Shown here in pieces: positions 52,422 to 61,226 of a stretch of DNA of 64,000 nucleotides (position 1 is the first letter of the stretch; each line of letters opens with the position of its first letter). Under the pieces are notes generated by a model that saw only the letters and a list, made by a program, of their open reading frames with translations, was not told where the DNA came from and made no database searches. The DNA lies in NCBI RefSeq assembly GCF_040676775.1, contig NZ_JBFAPP010000020.1, positions 62,001-126,000 of the forward strand. The letters run 5' to 3'. The stretch comes from Micromonospora_G sp040676775. Its GTDB lineage: Bacteria; Actinomycetota; Actinomycetes; Mycobacteriales; Micromonosporaceae. The position numbers and the translations under genes were made by a program.

Positions 52422-54587
52422 TCAGACGTGCACGGTCTCCCGCTGCGGTTCGGCGGTGAGCTGCTTGCGCAGGCCCTCGCCCTCGATGTCGACGTTCGGC
52501 AGGGCCTTGTTCAGCCAGGCCGGCAGCCACCAGGCGGCGTGGCCGAGCAGCGAGATGACCGCGGGCACGATCGTCATCCGGACGACGAAGGCGTCGATGG
52601 CGACGCCGAGTGCCAGCGCGAAGCCCATGCTCTTGATGACCGGGTCCTCGACCAGGATGAAGCCCGCGAACACCGAGGTCATGATGAGGGCGGCGGCGGT
52701 CACGACGCGGGCGCCGTGGCCCATGCCGTTGATGGTGGCCTGGCGCGGGGTGTCTCCGTGTACGAAGTCTTCGCGCATCCGGGAGACCAGGAAGACCTCG
52801 TAGTCCATGGCGAGGCCGAACAGGATGCCGATGAGCAGGATCGGCAGGAAGCTGACCAGCGGCCCCGGGGTGTCGACACCGAGCAGACCGGCCAGGTGCC
52901 CCTCCTGGAACACGGCGACGGTGATGCCGAAGGTGGCGCCGACGGTGAGCAGGAAGCCCAGCGCCGCCTTGATCGGCACCAGGATCGAGCGGAACACCAG
53001 CATGAGCAGCAGCACCGAGAGGCCGACGACGAGGAGCAGGTACCAGGGCATGGCGTCGGAGAGCTTCTCGGAGACGTCGATGCCGATGGCGGTCTGGCCG
53101 GTGAGGGCGATGTCGGCGCCGTCGACCGTACGGGCCTTCTCCCGGACCTCGTGCACCAGTGTCTCGGTGGCCGCCTCGGTCGGACCGGTGCTGGGGATGA
53201 CTGCGAGCAGGGCGGTCCTCTGATCCTGGCTGAGGTTCGGCGGCGCGACCGCGATCAGGTTCTTCGTACCCTGCAGCGCGGTGGTGACCTGCTGCGCCGC
53301 GGTCGCGGTGGAGGCAGGGCTGTCGCTCGACACGACCAGGATCAGGCGGCCGTTGAAGCCGGCACCGAAGCCCTCCTTGGTGAGGTCGGCGGCGTCGCGG
53401 GCCGGGGTGCCGACCGGCGCCGCGGTCGCGTCGGGCAGACCCAGGCGCATGTCGGCCGCGGGCAGCGCGAGGGCGCCGAGGCCGAGGATCGCCACCAGGA
53501 TCACGGGTACGCGCAGCTTGATCACGAGCCGTGCCCAACGGAACCCGAAGCCCTCGGTGTACGCCGCGGCGTTGCCGGCGCGGCGCTGGGTGCGGGAGAG
53601 CACCTTGCGACCGGCGAAGCCGAGCAGAGCGGGCAGCAGGGTGATCGCGACCAGGACGGCGACCGCGACGGTGCCGGCGGCAGCGAGGCCCATCGCGGTG
53701 AGGAACGGGATGCGGACCACGGCCAGGCCGGCGAGGGCGATGACCACGGTGACGCCGGCGAAGACCACAGCCGAGCCTGCGGTGCCGACGGCGCGACCGG
53801 CCGCCTCGTCGGGCTCGTGGCCCTCCAGCAGGTTCTGCCGGTAGCGGGAGCCGATGAACAGCGCGTAGTCGATGCCGACGGCCAGGCCCAGCATCAGGGC
53901 GAGGACCGGGGCGGTGCTGGTCAGCGACACGACCCCGCTGAGCGCGTACAGGCCGGCCATGCCGGCGCCGACACCGATCAGCGCGGTCAGCATGGTCATG
54001 CCGGCGGCGACGAGCGAGCCGAACGTGACGAGCAGGACAACCAGCGCGACGACAACGCCCAGACCTTCCGTGCTGCCGATCTCCGGCTGGCTGGACATCA
54101 CCTCGCCGCCGTGCTCCACGCGCAGTCCGGCGGCCTTCGCGGCGGCGCCGCTCTGCTCGTACGCGGTGCGCTGCGCCTCGGTGACGCTGTCGGCCCGCTC
54201 GGTGAACTGCACCTGGATCAGCCCGTAGCGCCCGTCGGCCGAGATCGACCTCGCGTCGAACGGGCTCACCGCACCGACCACGCCGGACAGTTTTCCGGCC
54301 TCGGTGACCAGGTCGTCGACGGCGGCACGGTAGTCGGTCAGCTGCCGCCCTTCCGGTGCGGCCAGCACGATTGCCCCGGTGGCGCCGGACGCGGCCGGGA
54401 ACTCGCGGGCGAGTGCGTCGAGTGCGCGTTGCGACTCGGTGCCGGGGATGGAGATCTTGTCGGACGTCTCACCCATGAACGCGGCAGCCGAGCCGCCCAG
54501 CGCGGCGAGCACGACGAGCCAGAGCACGACGACGAGCCTGCGGCGCCGGAACGATGCCCGGCCGAGCCGGTAGAGGATGGTTGCCAT
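52422..54587 (-). CDS. MMPL/RND-family exporter
   Basis: ATG 54587, one base after the TGA of the tetR gene; 721 residues. Twelve transmembrane helices in two halves, each with a large extracytoplasmic loop; motifs GLAVGIDYALFIGSRYRQNL in the first half and GLAMDYEVFLVSRMREDF in the second carry the Asp-Tyr pairs of the proton relay. MMPL proteins export lipids or drugs in actinobacteria. Transcribed with and repressed by the upstream TetR protein. Confidence 0.95.
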   Translation of the reverse strand: MATILYRLGRASFRRRRLVVVLWLVVLAALGGSAAAFMGETSDKISIPGTESQRALDALAREFPAASGATGAIVLAAPEGRQLTDYRAAVDDLVTEAGKLSGVVGAVSPFDARSISADGRYGLIQVQFTERADSVTEAQRTAYEQSGAAAKAAGLRVEHGGEVMSSQPEIGSTEGLGVVVALVVLLVTFGSLVAAGMTMLTALIGVGAGMAGLYALSGVVSLTSTAPVLALMLGLAVGIDYALFIGSRYRQNLLEGHEPDEAAGRAVGTAGSAVVFAGVTVVIALAGLAVVRIPFLTAMGLAAAGTVAVAVLVAITLLPALLGFAGRKVLSRTQRRAGNAAAYTEGFGFRWARLVIKLRVPVILVAILGLGALALPAADMRLGLPDATAAPVGTPARDAADLTKEGFGAGFNGRLILVVSSDSPASTATAAQQVTTALQGTKNLIAVAPPNLSQDQRTALLAVIPSTGPTEAATETLVHEVREKARTVDGADIALTGQTAIGIDVSEKLSDAMPWYLLLVVGLSVLLLMLVFRSILVPIKAALGFLLTVGATFGITVAVFQEGHLAGLLGVDTPGPLVSFLPILLIGILFGLAMDYEVFLVSRMREDFVHGDTPRQATINGMGHGARVVTAAALIMTSVFAGFILVEDPVIKSMGFALALGVAIDAFVVRMTIVPAVISLLGHAAWWLPAWLNKALPNVDIEGEGLRKQLTAEPQRETVHV

Positions 54588-54588
54588 G

Positions 54589-55143
54589 TCAACTTTCTTG
54601 TCGAGGTCGGGGTTGGGATGGAAGCAGCCGCTCGGCCACCGTGGTGAGTGCTTTTCGGAGGTCGATGCCGCCGGAGTCGGCGTGTTCGATGACGACGGTG
54701 CAGATCCCGCTGAGGACGACCCGCGCCGCGATGTCGTCGACCGGGTCGGCGGAGTGGCCGGCGAACGCGCGTACCAGGCGTTCGGCCACCGCGTCGATGC
54801 CGGGGAACCGGGGGATCTCGGTGAGCTGGAGGCTGTCGTAGACGAGGGTGACCTGCGGGCGGTACCGGAGCACCAGGTCGACGAAGCCGTCGACGGCCGC
54901 CGTTCGGGCGTCTTCGCCGACGAGCGCGGCAAGCCGGTCGTCGAGGGCCAGCAACTCCTGGACGGCGGGTTCGACGAGCGCGACGAGCAGCGCGTCCTTG
55001 CTGGCGAAGTGGTAGAGCAGGGTTGCCTTCGAGCAGCCCACGGCCACCGCGATGTCGTGCAAGGAGGTGCCCTTGAAGCCCGCTCGCGAGAACAGCCGCG
55101 CGGCCTCGGCGAGGATGTCCTCCCGGGTGTGGTTGCGCGTCAC
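54589..55143 (-). CDS. TetR-family repressor of the MMPL exporter
   Basis: GTG 55143 with a strong GGAGGTGATC at 55150-55159; 184 residues. HTH TREDILAEAARLFSRAGFKG, TSLHDIAVAVGCSKATLLYH, FASKDALL; C-terminal ligand domain. A perfect 22-bp palindrome lies 27 bp upstream, overlapping the likely promoter, so the repressor should autoregulate the tetR-mmpL operon. Confidence 0.95.
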   Translation of the reverse strand: MTRNHTREDILAEAARLFSRAGFKGTSLHDIAVAVGCSKATLLYHFASKDALLVALVEPAVQELLALDDRLAALVGEDARTAAVDGFVDLVLRYRPQVTLVYDSLQLTEIPRFPGIDAVAERLVRAFAGHSADPVDDIAARVVLSGICTVVIEHADSGGIDLRKALTTVAERLLPSQPRPRQES

Positions 55144-55169
55144 CGTTCGATCACCTCCGCCCGCCAGTA

Positions 55170-55191
55170 TGCCTGACCGATCGGTCAGGCA
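55170..55191. promoter_or_regulatory. TetR operator, perfect 22-bp palindrome
   Basis: Both halves read TGCCTGACCGA toward the centre. It is the only such site in the 126-bp gap between tetR and the isochorismatase-like gene; it sits at the expected promoter position of tetR-mmpL. Confidence 0.88.
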
Positions 55192-55269
55192 ATAGCGAGG
55201 GTAACCTGCCGTGACCTCTCGGGCATCTCGGCGGACCGCTCAGACGCGCTGGCGGGCGCAGCCCGTTCC

Positions 55270-55935
55270 CTAGTGGACGGCGGGCAGTGCGGCGGTGATC
55301 TCGTCGCTGGTCAGGAGTTGTACGCCGATCCCAGCGACCTCCCGGAAACCGTGGAGGCTCGCCTGGGAGACGGCATCGGTGGCCAGGACGATCCGGTAGT
55401 CGCGTTCGCTGGCCTCGATGATGCTGGCGCGGGGACAGTTGGGCAGGTTGCAGCCGGCGAAGACGATCGTGTCGACAGCCAGGTCGTCGAGCAGGGCCGC
55501 CAGCGGTGTGCGGTAGAACGCACCCCATCGTGGCTTGAAGATCACGTACTCGGTGGGGTTCAGTTCCTGGGGTTTGCCGCCGAGCAGTCGGACGTGGTCG
55601 AGTTGCGGTGCACCCGTGGGTAGCAGGCCGGGAGCGAGTTGGCTGCCGGGTGATCCGGGTGCGACGATCCGCGCGCCGTCGGCGAGCAGCGTACGCCGGG
55701 CCAGGTCGGCGTCCGTGCCGTCGGGCTGGTAGAGGCGCACGATGTGCACGATCGGCCGCTGGGCGGCGCGGAAGGCATCGGTGACCCGGCGCAGGTTCGG
55801 CACGATCTCGGTGGTGCCGGCCAGGCCGTACGGGCTGCCGGACAGGAAGTCCACCTGCATGTCGATGGTGACCAGCGCCGCCGACTCCCAGTGCGGCACC
55901 AGATGCGGGTCGGGGCTCTGCCCGGCGTGGGTCAC
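55270..55935 (-). CDS. Isochorismatase-family cysteine hydrolase
   Basis: GTG 55935 behind AGGAGG; 221 residues. Triad Asp25 in TIDMQVDF, Lys134 in IFKPRWGAF and Cys167 in GCNLPNCPRASI, with a family cis-peptide-like region before the Cys. Members are isochorismatases, nicotinamidases or carbamoyl hydrolases; the NCPRAS context fits the generic cysteine hydrolase branch, so no substrate is assigned. Stands alone. Confidence 0.92.
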   Translation of the reverse strand: MTHAGQSPDPHLVPHWESAALVTIDMQVDFLSGSPYGLAGTTEIVPNLRRVTDAFRAAQRPIVHIVRLYQPDGTDADLARRTLLADGARIVAPGSPGSQLAPGLLPTGAPQLDHVRLLGGKPQELNPTEYVIFKPRWGAFYRTPLAALLDDLAVDTIVFAGCNLPNCPRASIIEASERDYRIVLATDAVSQASLHGFREVAGIGVQLLTSDEITAALPAVH

Positions 55936-56056
55936 GGAATCCTCCTGCTCTCGGCGTTGGCCCAGGATCGCCGAACCGGTCTCGCCGGTTCGGCGGAGGG
56001 CGGTCGGGTCCTGTCCCGTGGAACCCGGGGAGTCCCCGACCGCCGACGAGCGGGGG

Positions 56057-56632
56057 TTACCGGCGGGGTGCGCTCAGGTGGAGGCTGACCAGGCTGGAGA
56101 CGTACCGTCCGCCGTGCTTGTCGCCGGGCACGACCACCCGCGGCCGTCCGTCGGCGGCGGGTTGTCCGTCCTCGGTGATGGCGACGAGTACGGTCTTGCC
56201 CTCGAAGTCGGGGTCGATCTCGCCCCAGGCGAAGGCGGCCTGATACCGGTCGCTGCCGGTGGCGGTGACGACATGCCGGAGCTTGTGGTTCTTGATCTGG
56301 GCGTCGAAGCGCGGCTGGGCCCGGTCGAGCACGTCCAGCAGGAGCGGCCCGGTGTACGTGTGGGTCTGGCTGCCGGATCCGCTCTGGTACGTCAATGTGA
56401 TCGTCTGCTGCGGCAGTCGGGCGAGGTCGGCATGGGTGAGCTGCAGCCGACGGGCCACCGCCCCGTCGACGCGTACCGCCCGACGGTGGTCCACGGTCAC
56501 ACCCGCGGTTTCGGCGCCGACCGAGGTGGTGCTCGGGGCGGCGTGGGCGGCGGCGCCACCGAGGGCGACGACGGTGGTCAGGGCGATGGCCAGGCCGATG
56601 ATCCGGCGGCTGCGCGGAACGGTCGTGAACAT
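56057..56632 (-). CDS. Secreted sulfite-oxidase-fold (molybdopterin-type) small protein
   Basis: 191 residues, ATG 56632. Signal peptide ending near AAAHA. The mature part matches the SUOX-fold oxidoreductase domain in its minimal form (LTHADLARLPQQTITLTYQS, GPLLLDVLDRAQP, HVVTATGSDRYQAAFAWGEI, VLVAITEDGQP, LVVPGDKHGG-like RVVVPGDKHGGRYVSSL). The cofactor-ligating Cys of sulfite oxidases is absent, so it may bind molybdopterin weakly or have another role. It lies 40 nt after modC on the same strand, which supports a molybdenum link. Confidence 0.8.
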   Translation of the reverse strand: MFTTVPRSRRIIGLAIALTTVVALGGAAAHAAPSTTSVGAETAGVTVDHRRAVRVDGAVARRLQLTHADLARLPQQTITLTYQSGSGSQTHTYTGPLLLDVLDRAQPRFDAQIKNHKLRHVVTATGSDRYQAAFAWGEIDPDFEGKTVLVAITEDGQPAADGRPRVVVPGDKHGGRYVSSLVSLHLSAPRR

Positions 56633-56672
56633 GGCGACTCCTCTGGTCGGGCCGGGCGGTTGGGCTATCCGG

Positions 56673-57797
56673 TCACGGGGCGCTCGCGGGGTAGACGCGG
56701 GTTTCGGTCGCCTTGACCGCCGCCCAGACGCCCTGGCCGGGTACGAGATGAAGCTGGGCCGCGGCGAGTGGGGTGATGTCGGCGGCCACCCCGATCGGGC
56801 CGTCGAGTTGGATGCGCAGGTTGTCGCCGTGGCGCTGGATGCCGGTGATGGTGGCCGGCCAGGTGTTGCGCGGGCTGCCGTCGGGACGGCTCGGGTGCAG
56901 CGCGACGGCCGACGGCGGGAAGGCGACGAAGACCTCCCCGTCGTGCCGGTCGGCGATGGCCAGCGGGAAGGTGTCGCCGACCAGGACGGTGTGCCCGTCG
57001 GCGTGGCCCCGGTAGAGGTTGAGTCCGACGAGGCGGGCGACGTAGTCCGTACGCGGCCGGGCGGTGATGGTGGCGGCGTCGCCGTCCTGCACCATCCGGC
57101 CGTCCTCGACGATGATCAGCCGGTCGGCGAGCACCAGGGCGTCGAGCGGATCGTGGGTGACCAGCAGCGTCGCCCCGGCATGCTCGGCGAGGTGCCGTTG
57201 CAGCTCGGCGCGCGTGTCCAGCCGGGTACGGGCGTCCAGCGCGGCGAGCGGTTCGTCGAGCAGCAGCAGTGCCGGGTCGACCGCGAGCGCGCGGGCGAGC
57301 GCCACCCGTTGGGCCTGTCCGCCGGAGAGCTGCCGGGGCTTGCGTCGGGCGTGTTCGGCCAGGCCCATCCGGTCGAGCCAGCCGGCGGCCTGCTCCCGTG
57401 CCCGGCGACGGTCGACCCCGTGCCGGCGGGGTCCGAACGCGACGTTGTCCAGCGCACTCAGGTGTGGGAAGAGCAGGTAGTCCTGGAAGACCACGCCGAT
57501 CGGGCGGCGTTCGGTGGGCAGCCAGACCCGGCGGTCGGGCCGGTCGAGGTCCCGGCCGGCGAGCGTGACGTGCCCGGCGGTGAGCGGTGCCAGGCCGGCG
57601 AGCGTACGCAGGGCGGTGGTCTTGCCGGCGCCGTTGGGGCCGAGTAGGGCGACCACCTCGCCGGGCTTCACCCGCAGGTGCAGATCGAGGCGGAAGGTGC
57701 CCCGGTCGACGACAAGATGGGCGTCGAGCACCGGCTCGGCGGTGGTGGTCGCGGGATCGGCCGCGGCTGTCGGGCTGGCGGGACCGGGCGTGGTCAT
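56673..57797 (-). CDS. modC: Molybdate ABC transporter ATP-binding protein ModC
   Basis: 374 residues; start overlaps modB by 4 nt. Walker A GPNGAGKTT, signature LSGGQAQRVALARAL, Walker B LLLLDEPLAALD, H-loop VTHDPLDALVLADRL, then a C-terminal molybdate-binding TOBE domain about 300-370 (TWPATITGIQRHGDNLRIQL). Drives molybdate uptake for molybdopterin enzymes. Confidence 0.95.
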   Translation of the reverse strand: MTTPGPASPTAAADPATTTAEPVLDAHLVVDRGTFRLDLHLRVKPGEVVALLGPNGAGKTTALRTLAGLAPLTAGHVTLAGRDLDRPDRRVWLPTERRPIGVVFQDYLLFPHLSALDNVAFGPRRHGVDRRRAREQAAGWLDRMGLAEHARRKPRQLSGGQAQRVALARALAVDPALLLLDEPLAALDARTRLDTRAELQRHLAEHAGATLLVTHDPLDALVLADRLIIVEDGRMVQDGDAATITARPRTDYVARLVGLNLYRGHADGHTVLVGDTFPLAIADRHDGEVFVAFPPSAVALHPSRPDGSPRNTWPATITGIQRHGDNLRIQLDGPIGVAADITPLAAAQLHLVPGQGVWAAVKATETRVYPASAP

Positions 57798-58645
57798 GGG
57801 CTGGTGATCCAGCGGTCGCGGAGGCTGGCCAGGATCGTCACCGAGACGGTGAGCAGGATCAGGCTGAGCACGATCGCCGATTGCAGGTCGGTCTCCAGGG
57901 CGAGGTAGACGGCCAGCGGCATGGTCTGGGTGCGGCCGGGGAAGTTGCCGGCGAAGGTGATCGTGGCACCGAACTCACCGAGCGCGCGGGCCCAGCAGAG
58001 CACCGCTCCGGCGGCGATGCCGGGGGCGACGAGGGGGAGCGTGACGTGGGTGAAGGTGGTCCACCGGCCGGCACCGAGGGTGGCGGCGGCCTCCTCGTAC
58101 CGGGTGTCCGCGCCGCGTAACGCGCCCTCGACGGCGATGATCAGGAACGGCATGGCGACGAACGCCTCGGCGAGCACGACGCCGGTGGTGGTGAACGGCA
58201 GGGTGATGCCGAACGTGGAGTCGAGCCAGCCGCCGAGCAGACCCTTGCGGCCGAAGACGAGCAGCAGCGCCACCCCGCCGACGACGGGTGGCAGGACCAG
58301 CGGCACGGTGACGAGCGCGCGTACGACGCGGCGGCCGGGGAACTCGATCCTCGCCAGCAGCCAGGCCAGGGGCACCCCGAAGGCGAGGCAGAGCAGGGTG
58401 GCGAGGGTCGCGGTCTGCAACGACAGCCGCAGCGCGGTCAGCACGCCGGGTTCGGCCAGTCGCTGCGGCAGGGTGGTCCACGGCGTACGGACCAGGAGCC
58501 CGATCAGGGGCAGGACCAGGAACAGCAGCCCGAGGGCGGCGGGCACGAGCAGTGCGACCGGGATCCGTCCCGTACGCCTGCGCCGGGGTGGCGGCGCGGC
58601 CAGCGATGGCCGCGCCGCCACGTCGGGTTCTTCGACGAGGGGCAC
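57794..58645 (-). CDS. modB: Molybdate ABC transporter permease ModB
   Basis: GTG 58645, four bases after modA; 283 residues. Six membrane segments and the EAA-loop EEAAATLGAGRWTTFTHVTL. Other family segments are LAFGVPLAWLLARIEFPGRR and VLCWARALGEFGATITFAGN. Channel for molybdate between ModA and ModC. Confidence 0.95.
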   Translation of the reverse strand: MPLVEEPDVAARPSLAAPPPRRRRTGRIPVALLVPAALGLLFLVLPLIGLLVRTPWTTLPQRLAEPGVLTALRLSLQTATLATLLCLAFGVPLAWLLARIEFPGRRVVRALVTVPLVLPPVVGGVALLLVFGRKGLLGGWLDSTFGITLPFTTTGVVLAEAFVAMPFLIIAVEGALRGADTRYEEAAATLGAGRWTTFTHVTLPLVAPGIAAGAVLCWARALGEFGATITFAGNFPGRTQTMPLAVYLALETDLQSAIVLSLILLTVSVTILASLRDRWITSP

Positions 58646-58649
58646 CGGG

Positions 58650-59450
58650 CTATGGTGCCTGGAAGCCGGCCTGGGTGAGCACGGACTTACCCGCGTCCGA
58701 CAGCACGTACGCGACGAACGCCGCCGCGCCGGTCTTGTTCGGTGCGCTCTTCAGCACACTGATCGGGTAGTCGTTGATCGCACCCGCCGACTCGGGGAAC
58801 TCGATTCCGTCCACGTCGGCGGTGGAGGCCTTCGCGTCGGTCCGGTAGACCAGGGCGGCGTCGACCTCGCCGAGCTTCACCTTCGACAACGCACCCTTGA
58901 CGTCCTGTTCCAGGGTGACCGGGGTCAGTTTCACACCGGCGGCGTCGAGTGCCTTCTTCGCCGCCGCACCGCACGGCACCTGCTCGGCGCAGAGGGCGAC
59001 CTTCGCGTCCGGCTTGGTCAGGTCGGTCAGCCCGGTGACCCCGTTGGGGTTGCCCTTCGGCACGGCGATGACGAGCTGGTTCTTCACGAAGGTGGTGGGG
59101 GTGCCGTCGCCGTTGCCCGCGTCGGTGACGGTCTTCATGTTCGCCGGGGCGGCGGAGGCGAACACGTCCGCCGGGGCGCCCTGGTTGATCTGGGTGGCGA
59201 GGGCGGAGCTGCCGGCGAAGCTGAAGGTGACCTTCGCGCCGGGATTCGCGGCCTCGAAGTCCTTGCCGATGGTGGTGAACGACTCGGTAAGCGACGCGGC
59301 CGCGAACACGGTGATCGTGCCGGTGACGCCGGAACTGCTGCTGCTCGGTTGCGGGCTGGCGGTGTCTGCGTCCTCGCCGCAGCCGGTGAGACCCAACGCG
59401 GCCAGGGCGGTGAGCGCGGCCAGGGCGGTACGGAACCGTCGTGCTCTCAC
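58650..59450 (-). CDS. modA: Molybdate-binding lipoprotein ModA
   Basis: GTG 59450 behind GGGAGGACC; 266 residues. Lipoprotein signal with lipobox LTGC near residue 24. Solute-binding core: TVFAAASLTESFTTIGKDFE, FSFAGSSALATQINQGAPAD, VFASAAPANM and DAALVYRTDAKAS, the ModA signature. First gene of modABC plus the SUOX-fold gene. Confidence 0.96.
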   Translation of the reverse strand: MRARRFRTALAALTALAALGLTGCGEDADTASPQPSSSSSGVTGTITVFAAASLTESFTTIGKDFEAANPGAKVTFSFAGSSALATQINQGAPADVFASAAPANMKTVTDAGNGDGTPTTFVKNQLVIAVPKGNPNGVTGLTDLTKPDAKVALCAEQVPCGAAAKKALDAAGVKLTPVTLEQDVKGALSKVKLGEVDAALVYRTDAKASTADVDGIEFPESAGAINDYPISVLKSAPNKTGAAAFVAYVLSDAGKSVLTQAGFQAP

Positions 59451-59686
59451 GAGCTGGTCCTCCCTCTACTACCGGCGGTCAGGTGGGCTTCTCCACCATG
59501 ACCGTGGTGGATGTGACGACTGCGATTGCTACCGATCCGACGTCCGGGCGCGAGTTCGTCGACGGCGGCCTCACCGATCCGAAACGCCGTCACGTTGGAT
59601 ACCTTAGTCCGTGGCAACTGCGAGGATTAATTGGCTAATCGGGCCGTATCCTCGACCTGCTGTTTCATTACGTGGGCCGCATCTGC
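59451..59686. promoter_or_regulatory. Divergent mod / methyltransferase intergenic region with two inverted repeats
   Basis: CCACCA-TGACCG-TGGTGG at 59493-59510 and GATTA-ATTGGC-TAATC at 59625-59640 are perfect inverted repeats; either may be the operator for a molybdate-responsive or other regulator. A 46-codon plus-strand frame (59498-59638) crosses the region but has no ribosome site and weak codon bias. Confidence 0.45.
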
Positions 59687-60766
59687 ATGATGGAGGTCAT
59701 GGCTGGTGAACCGGTGTCGCTACCGGCGTGGCAGGCCCTGACCGAGGAGCAGAGCCGGCGGTGGGTCGAGGTCCTCGACCACGTCGCCGACGCGCTCGGC
59801 CCGGGTGCCGTGTCGGTGGTGATCGACGGCGGCGTCGCGCACGCGGCCGTCGTCGCCGACCGCCTCGCCGACAGGCTGCGGGCCAGCGGACGTCCCTGCA
59901 CCCGGCTGGGCGACGGCACGCCCGGGGCCGAGCAGGACAGCCGCCGCGCCGACAGCACCCCGGACAGCGTCACCGTCGCCGACGGATCCGGTTGGCTCGC
60001 CCGCCCGCCCACCGGGAAGTGGGACGTGGTCGTCTGGCTCCGTACCCCGCCGGTCGGCACGGCGGCGAACGGCGGGCGCGGTCCCGGGTGTGACATCGTC
60101 ATCGACCTGCACGACCCGACCTGGCCGGTGATCCGTCACCTCAGCGATCGCCTCGCCCCGCACGACCGCTGGTACCTCAGCGAGTCAAGAGCCTTCTTCG
60201 CCACCCGGGCCGCCACCTGGGACACGAAATTCGGCGACGACCTGCCCGCGTACGCCGCCGCCGTGACCGAGGCGGACCTCCTGACGGGCGGTGTCGTGGT
60301 CGACATCGGCTGCGGAACCGGCCGGGCGTTGCCCGCTCTCCGCGACGCGGTCGGCCCGTACGGCATTGTCATCGGCCTCGACCTCACCCCGCAGATGCTC
60401 ACCGCCGCCCGGGGGCACGCGCGACGGGCCGCCGCCGAACTGATCCTCGGCGATGCCCGCAACCTCCCCTTCGCCGACGCGTCGGTCGACGCGGTGTTCG
60501 CCGCGGGTCTGCTGACCCACCTGCCCGACCCCGAAGCCGGCCTGCGGGAACTCGCCCGGATCACCAGACCAGGCGGGCGACTCGTGCTCTTCCACCCCTC
60601 CGGCCGGGCCGCGCTCGCCGCCCGTCACGGCCGCCCACTGCGACCCGACGAGCCGCTCGCCGAAACACCGCTGCGTCGCTCGACCGCCCACACAGGTTGG
60701 CACCTCACCGTCTACGACGACCCAGCGCACCGGTTCTTCGCCACCGCCACGCGCCGCGACGCCTGA
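59687..60766 (+). CDS. Fusion of a degenerate uridine-kinase-like domain and a class I methyltransferase
   Basis: Start uncertain among GTG 59672 and ATGs 59687, 59690 and 59699; about 355-365 residues. The first about 180 residues resemble the P-loop uridine/nucleoside kinase family (VIDGGVAHAAVVADRLADRL, CDIVIDLHDPTWPVIRHLSD, RWYLSESRAFFATRAATWDT) but the Walker A loop GxxGAGKT has decayed to GGVAHAAV, so it cannot bind ATP normally. The second half is a methyltransferase with VVDIGCGTGRALPAL, GLDLTPQML and the LTHLPDPEAGLRELARITRP segment. No substrate known. Confidence 0.82.
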   Translation: MMEVMAGEPVSLPAWQALTEEQSRRWVEVLDHVADALGPGAVSVVIDGGVAHAAVVADRLADRLRASGRPCTRLGDGTPGAEQDSRRADSTPDSVTVADGSGWLARPPTGKWDVVVWLRTPPVGTAANGGRGPGCDIVIDLHDPTWPVIRHLSDRLAPHDRWYLSESRAFFATRAATWDTKFGDDLPAYAAAVTEADLLTGGVVVDIGCGTGRALPALRDAVGPYGIVIGLDLTPQMLTAARGHARRAAAELILGDARNLPFADASVDAVFAAGLLTHLPDPEAGLRELARITRPGGRLVLFHPSGRAALAARHGRPLRPDEPLAETPLRRSTAHTGWHLTVYDDPAHRFFATATRRDA

Positions 60767-60827
60767 CCCGGCCGCGATTCGCCAGAGGCCCGCCGGGTTT
60801 TCCGTCGATACCGGTACGGTGCAGCGC

Positions 60828-61157
60828 ATGTCGATCGAGCCCTCGCTCGTGGACCGGGTGCACACCCGTTCGGTGTTGTGGCGGTCGGGGTTGCTGCTCG
60901 TCGTACTGCTGCTCGTGGCCGGGGTGTTCGGTATCGGGTACGCCGGGCGTGGCCTGCACTCGGAGTCGGTGCGGGTGGCGGGCGTACCGGTGGAGATCGT
61001 CCTCGCGCTCGTCACGCCGTTGATCGGGGCGCTGCTGGCGCTGTACCTGCTGGTGGCCGGCGTAGCGTGGCTGACCGGAATGCCCTGGTGGCGTACCATC
61101 CCGGCCGGCGCCCTGGTGGTTGCCTGGCCGGTCGCGACCGCCCTACCCATCACCTGA
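60828..61157 (+). CDS. Small membrane protein of unknown function
   Basis: 109 residues from ATG 60828 (GTG 60819 possible). Three hydrophobic helices: SGLLLVVLLLVAGVFGIGYA, VEIVLALVTPLIGALLALYL and IPAGALVVAWPVATALP. No family recognised. A TACGGT hexamer 7 nt before the ATG and no ribosome site suggest a leaderless message. Followed by a strong hairpin. Confidence 0.7.
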   Translation: MSIEPSLVDRVHTRSVLWRSGLLLVVLLLVAGVFGIGYAGRGLHSESVRVAGVPVEIVLALVTPLIGALLALYLLVAGVAWLTGMPWWRTIPAGALVVAWPVATALPIT

Positions 61158-61175
61158 CCCGCGCTCGTCACCGGC

Positions 61176-61205
61176 GGCGGTACCGGCAGACGTGCCGGTA
61201 CCGCC
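61176..61205. terminator. Bidirectional hairpin terminator
   Basis: Perfect 13-bp arms GGCGGTACCGGCA / TGCCGGTACCGCC with a 4-base GACG loop, between the convergent membrane-protein and Tat-secreted genes. Confidence 0.88.
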
Positions 61206-61226
61206 CACGGACGGTGATGTGGCCGG

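Noticed and set aside
52305..54647. 780-codon plus-strand frame antisense to the MMPL exporter
   Set aside because: Asp/Glu/Gln-rich shadow typical of the strand opposite membrane-protein genes.
59498..59638. 46-codon plus-strand ORF upstream of the methyltransferase
   Set aside because: No ribosome site, mixed codon bias, and it crosses two inverted repeats that are better explained as regulatory elements.
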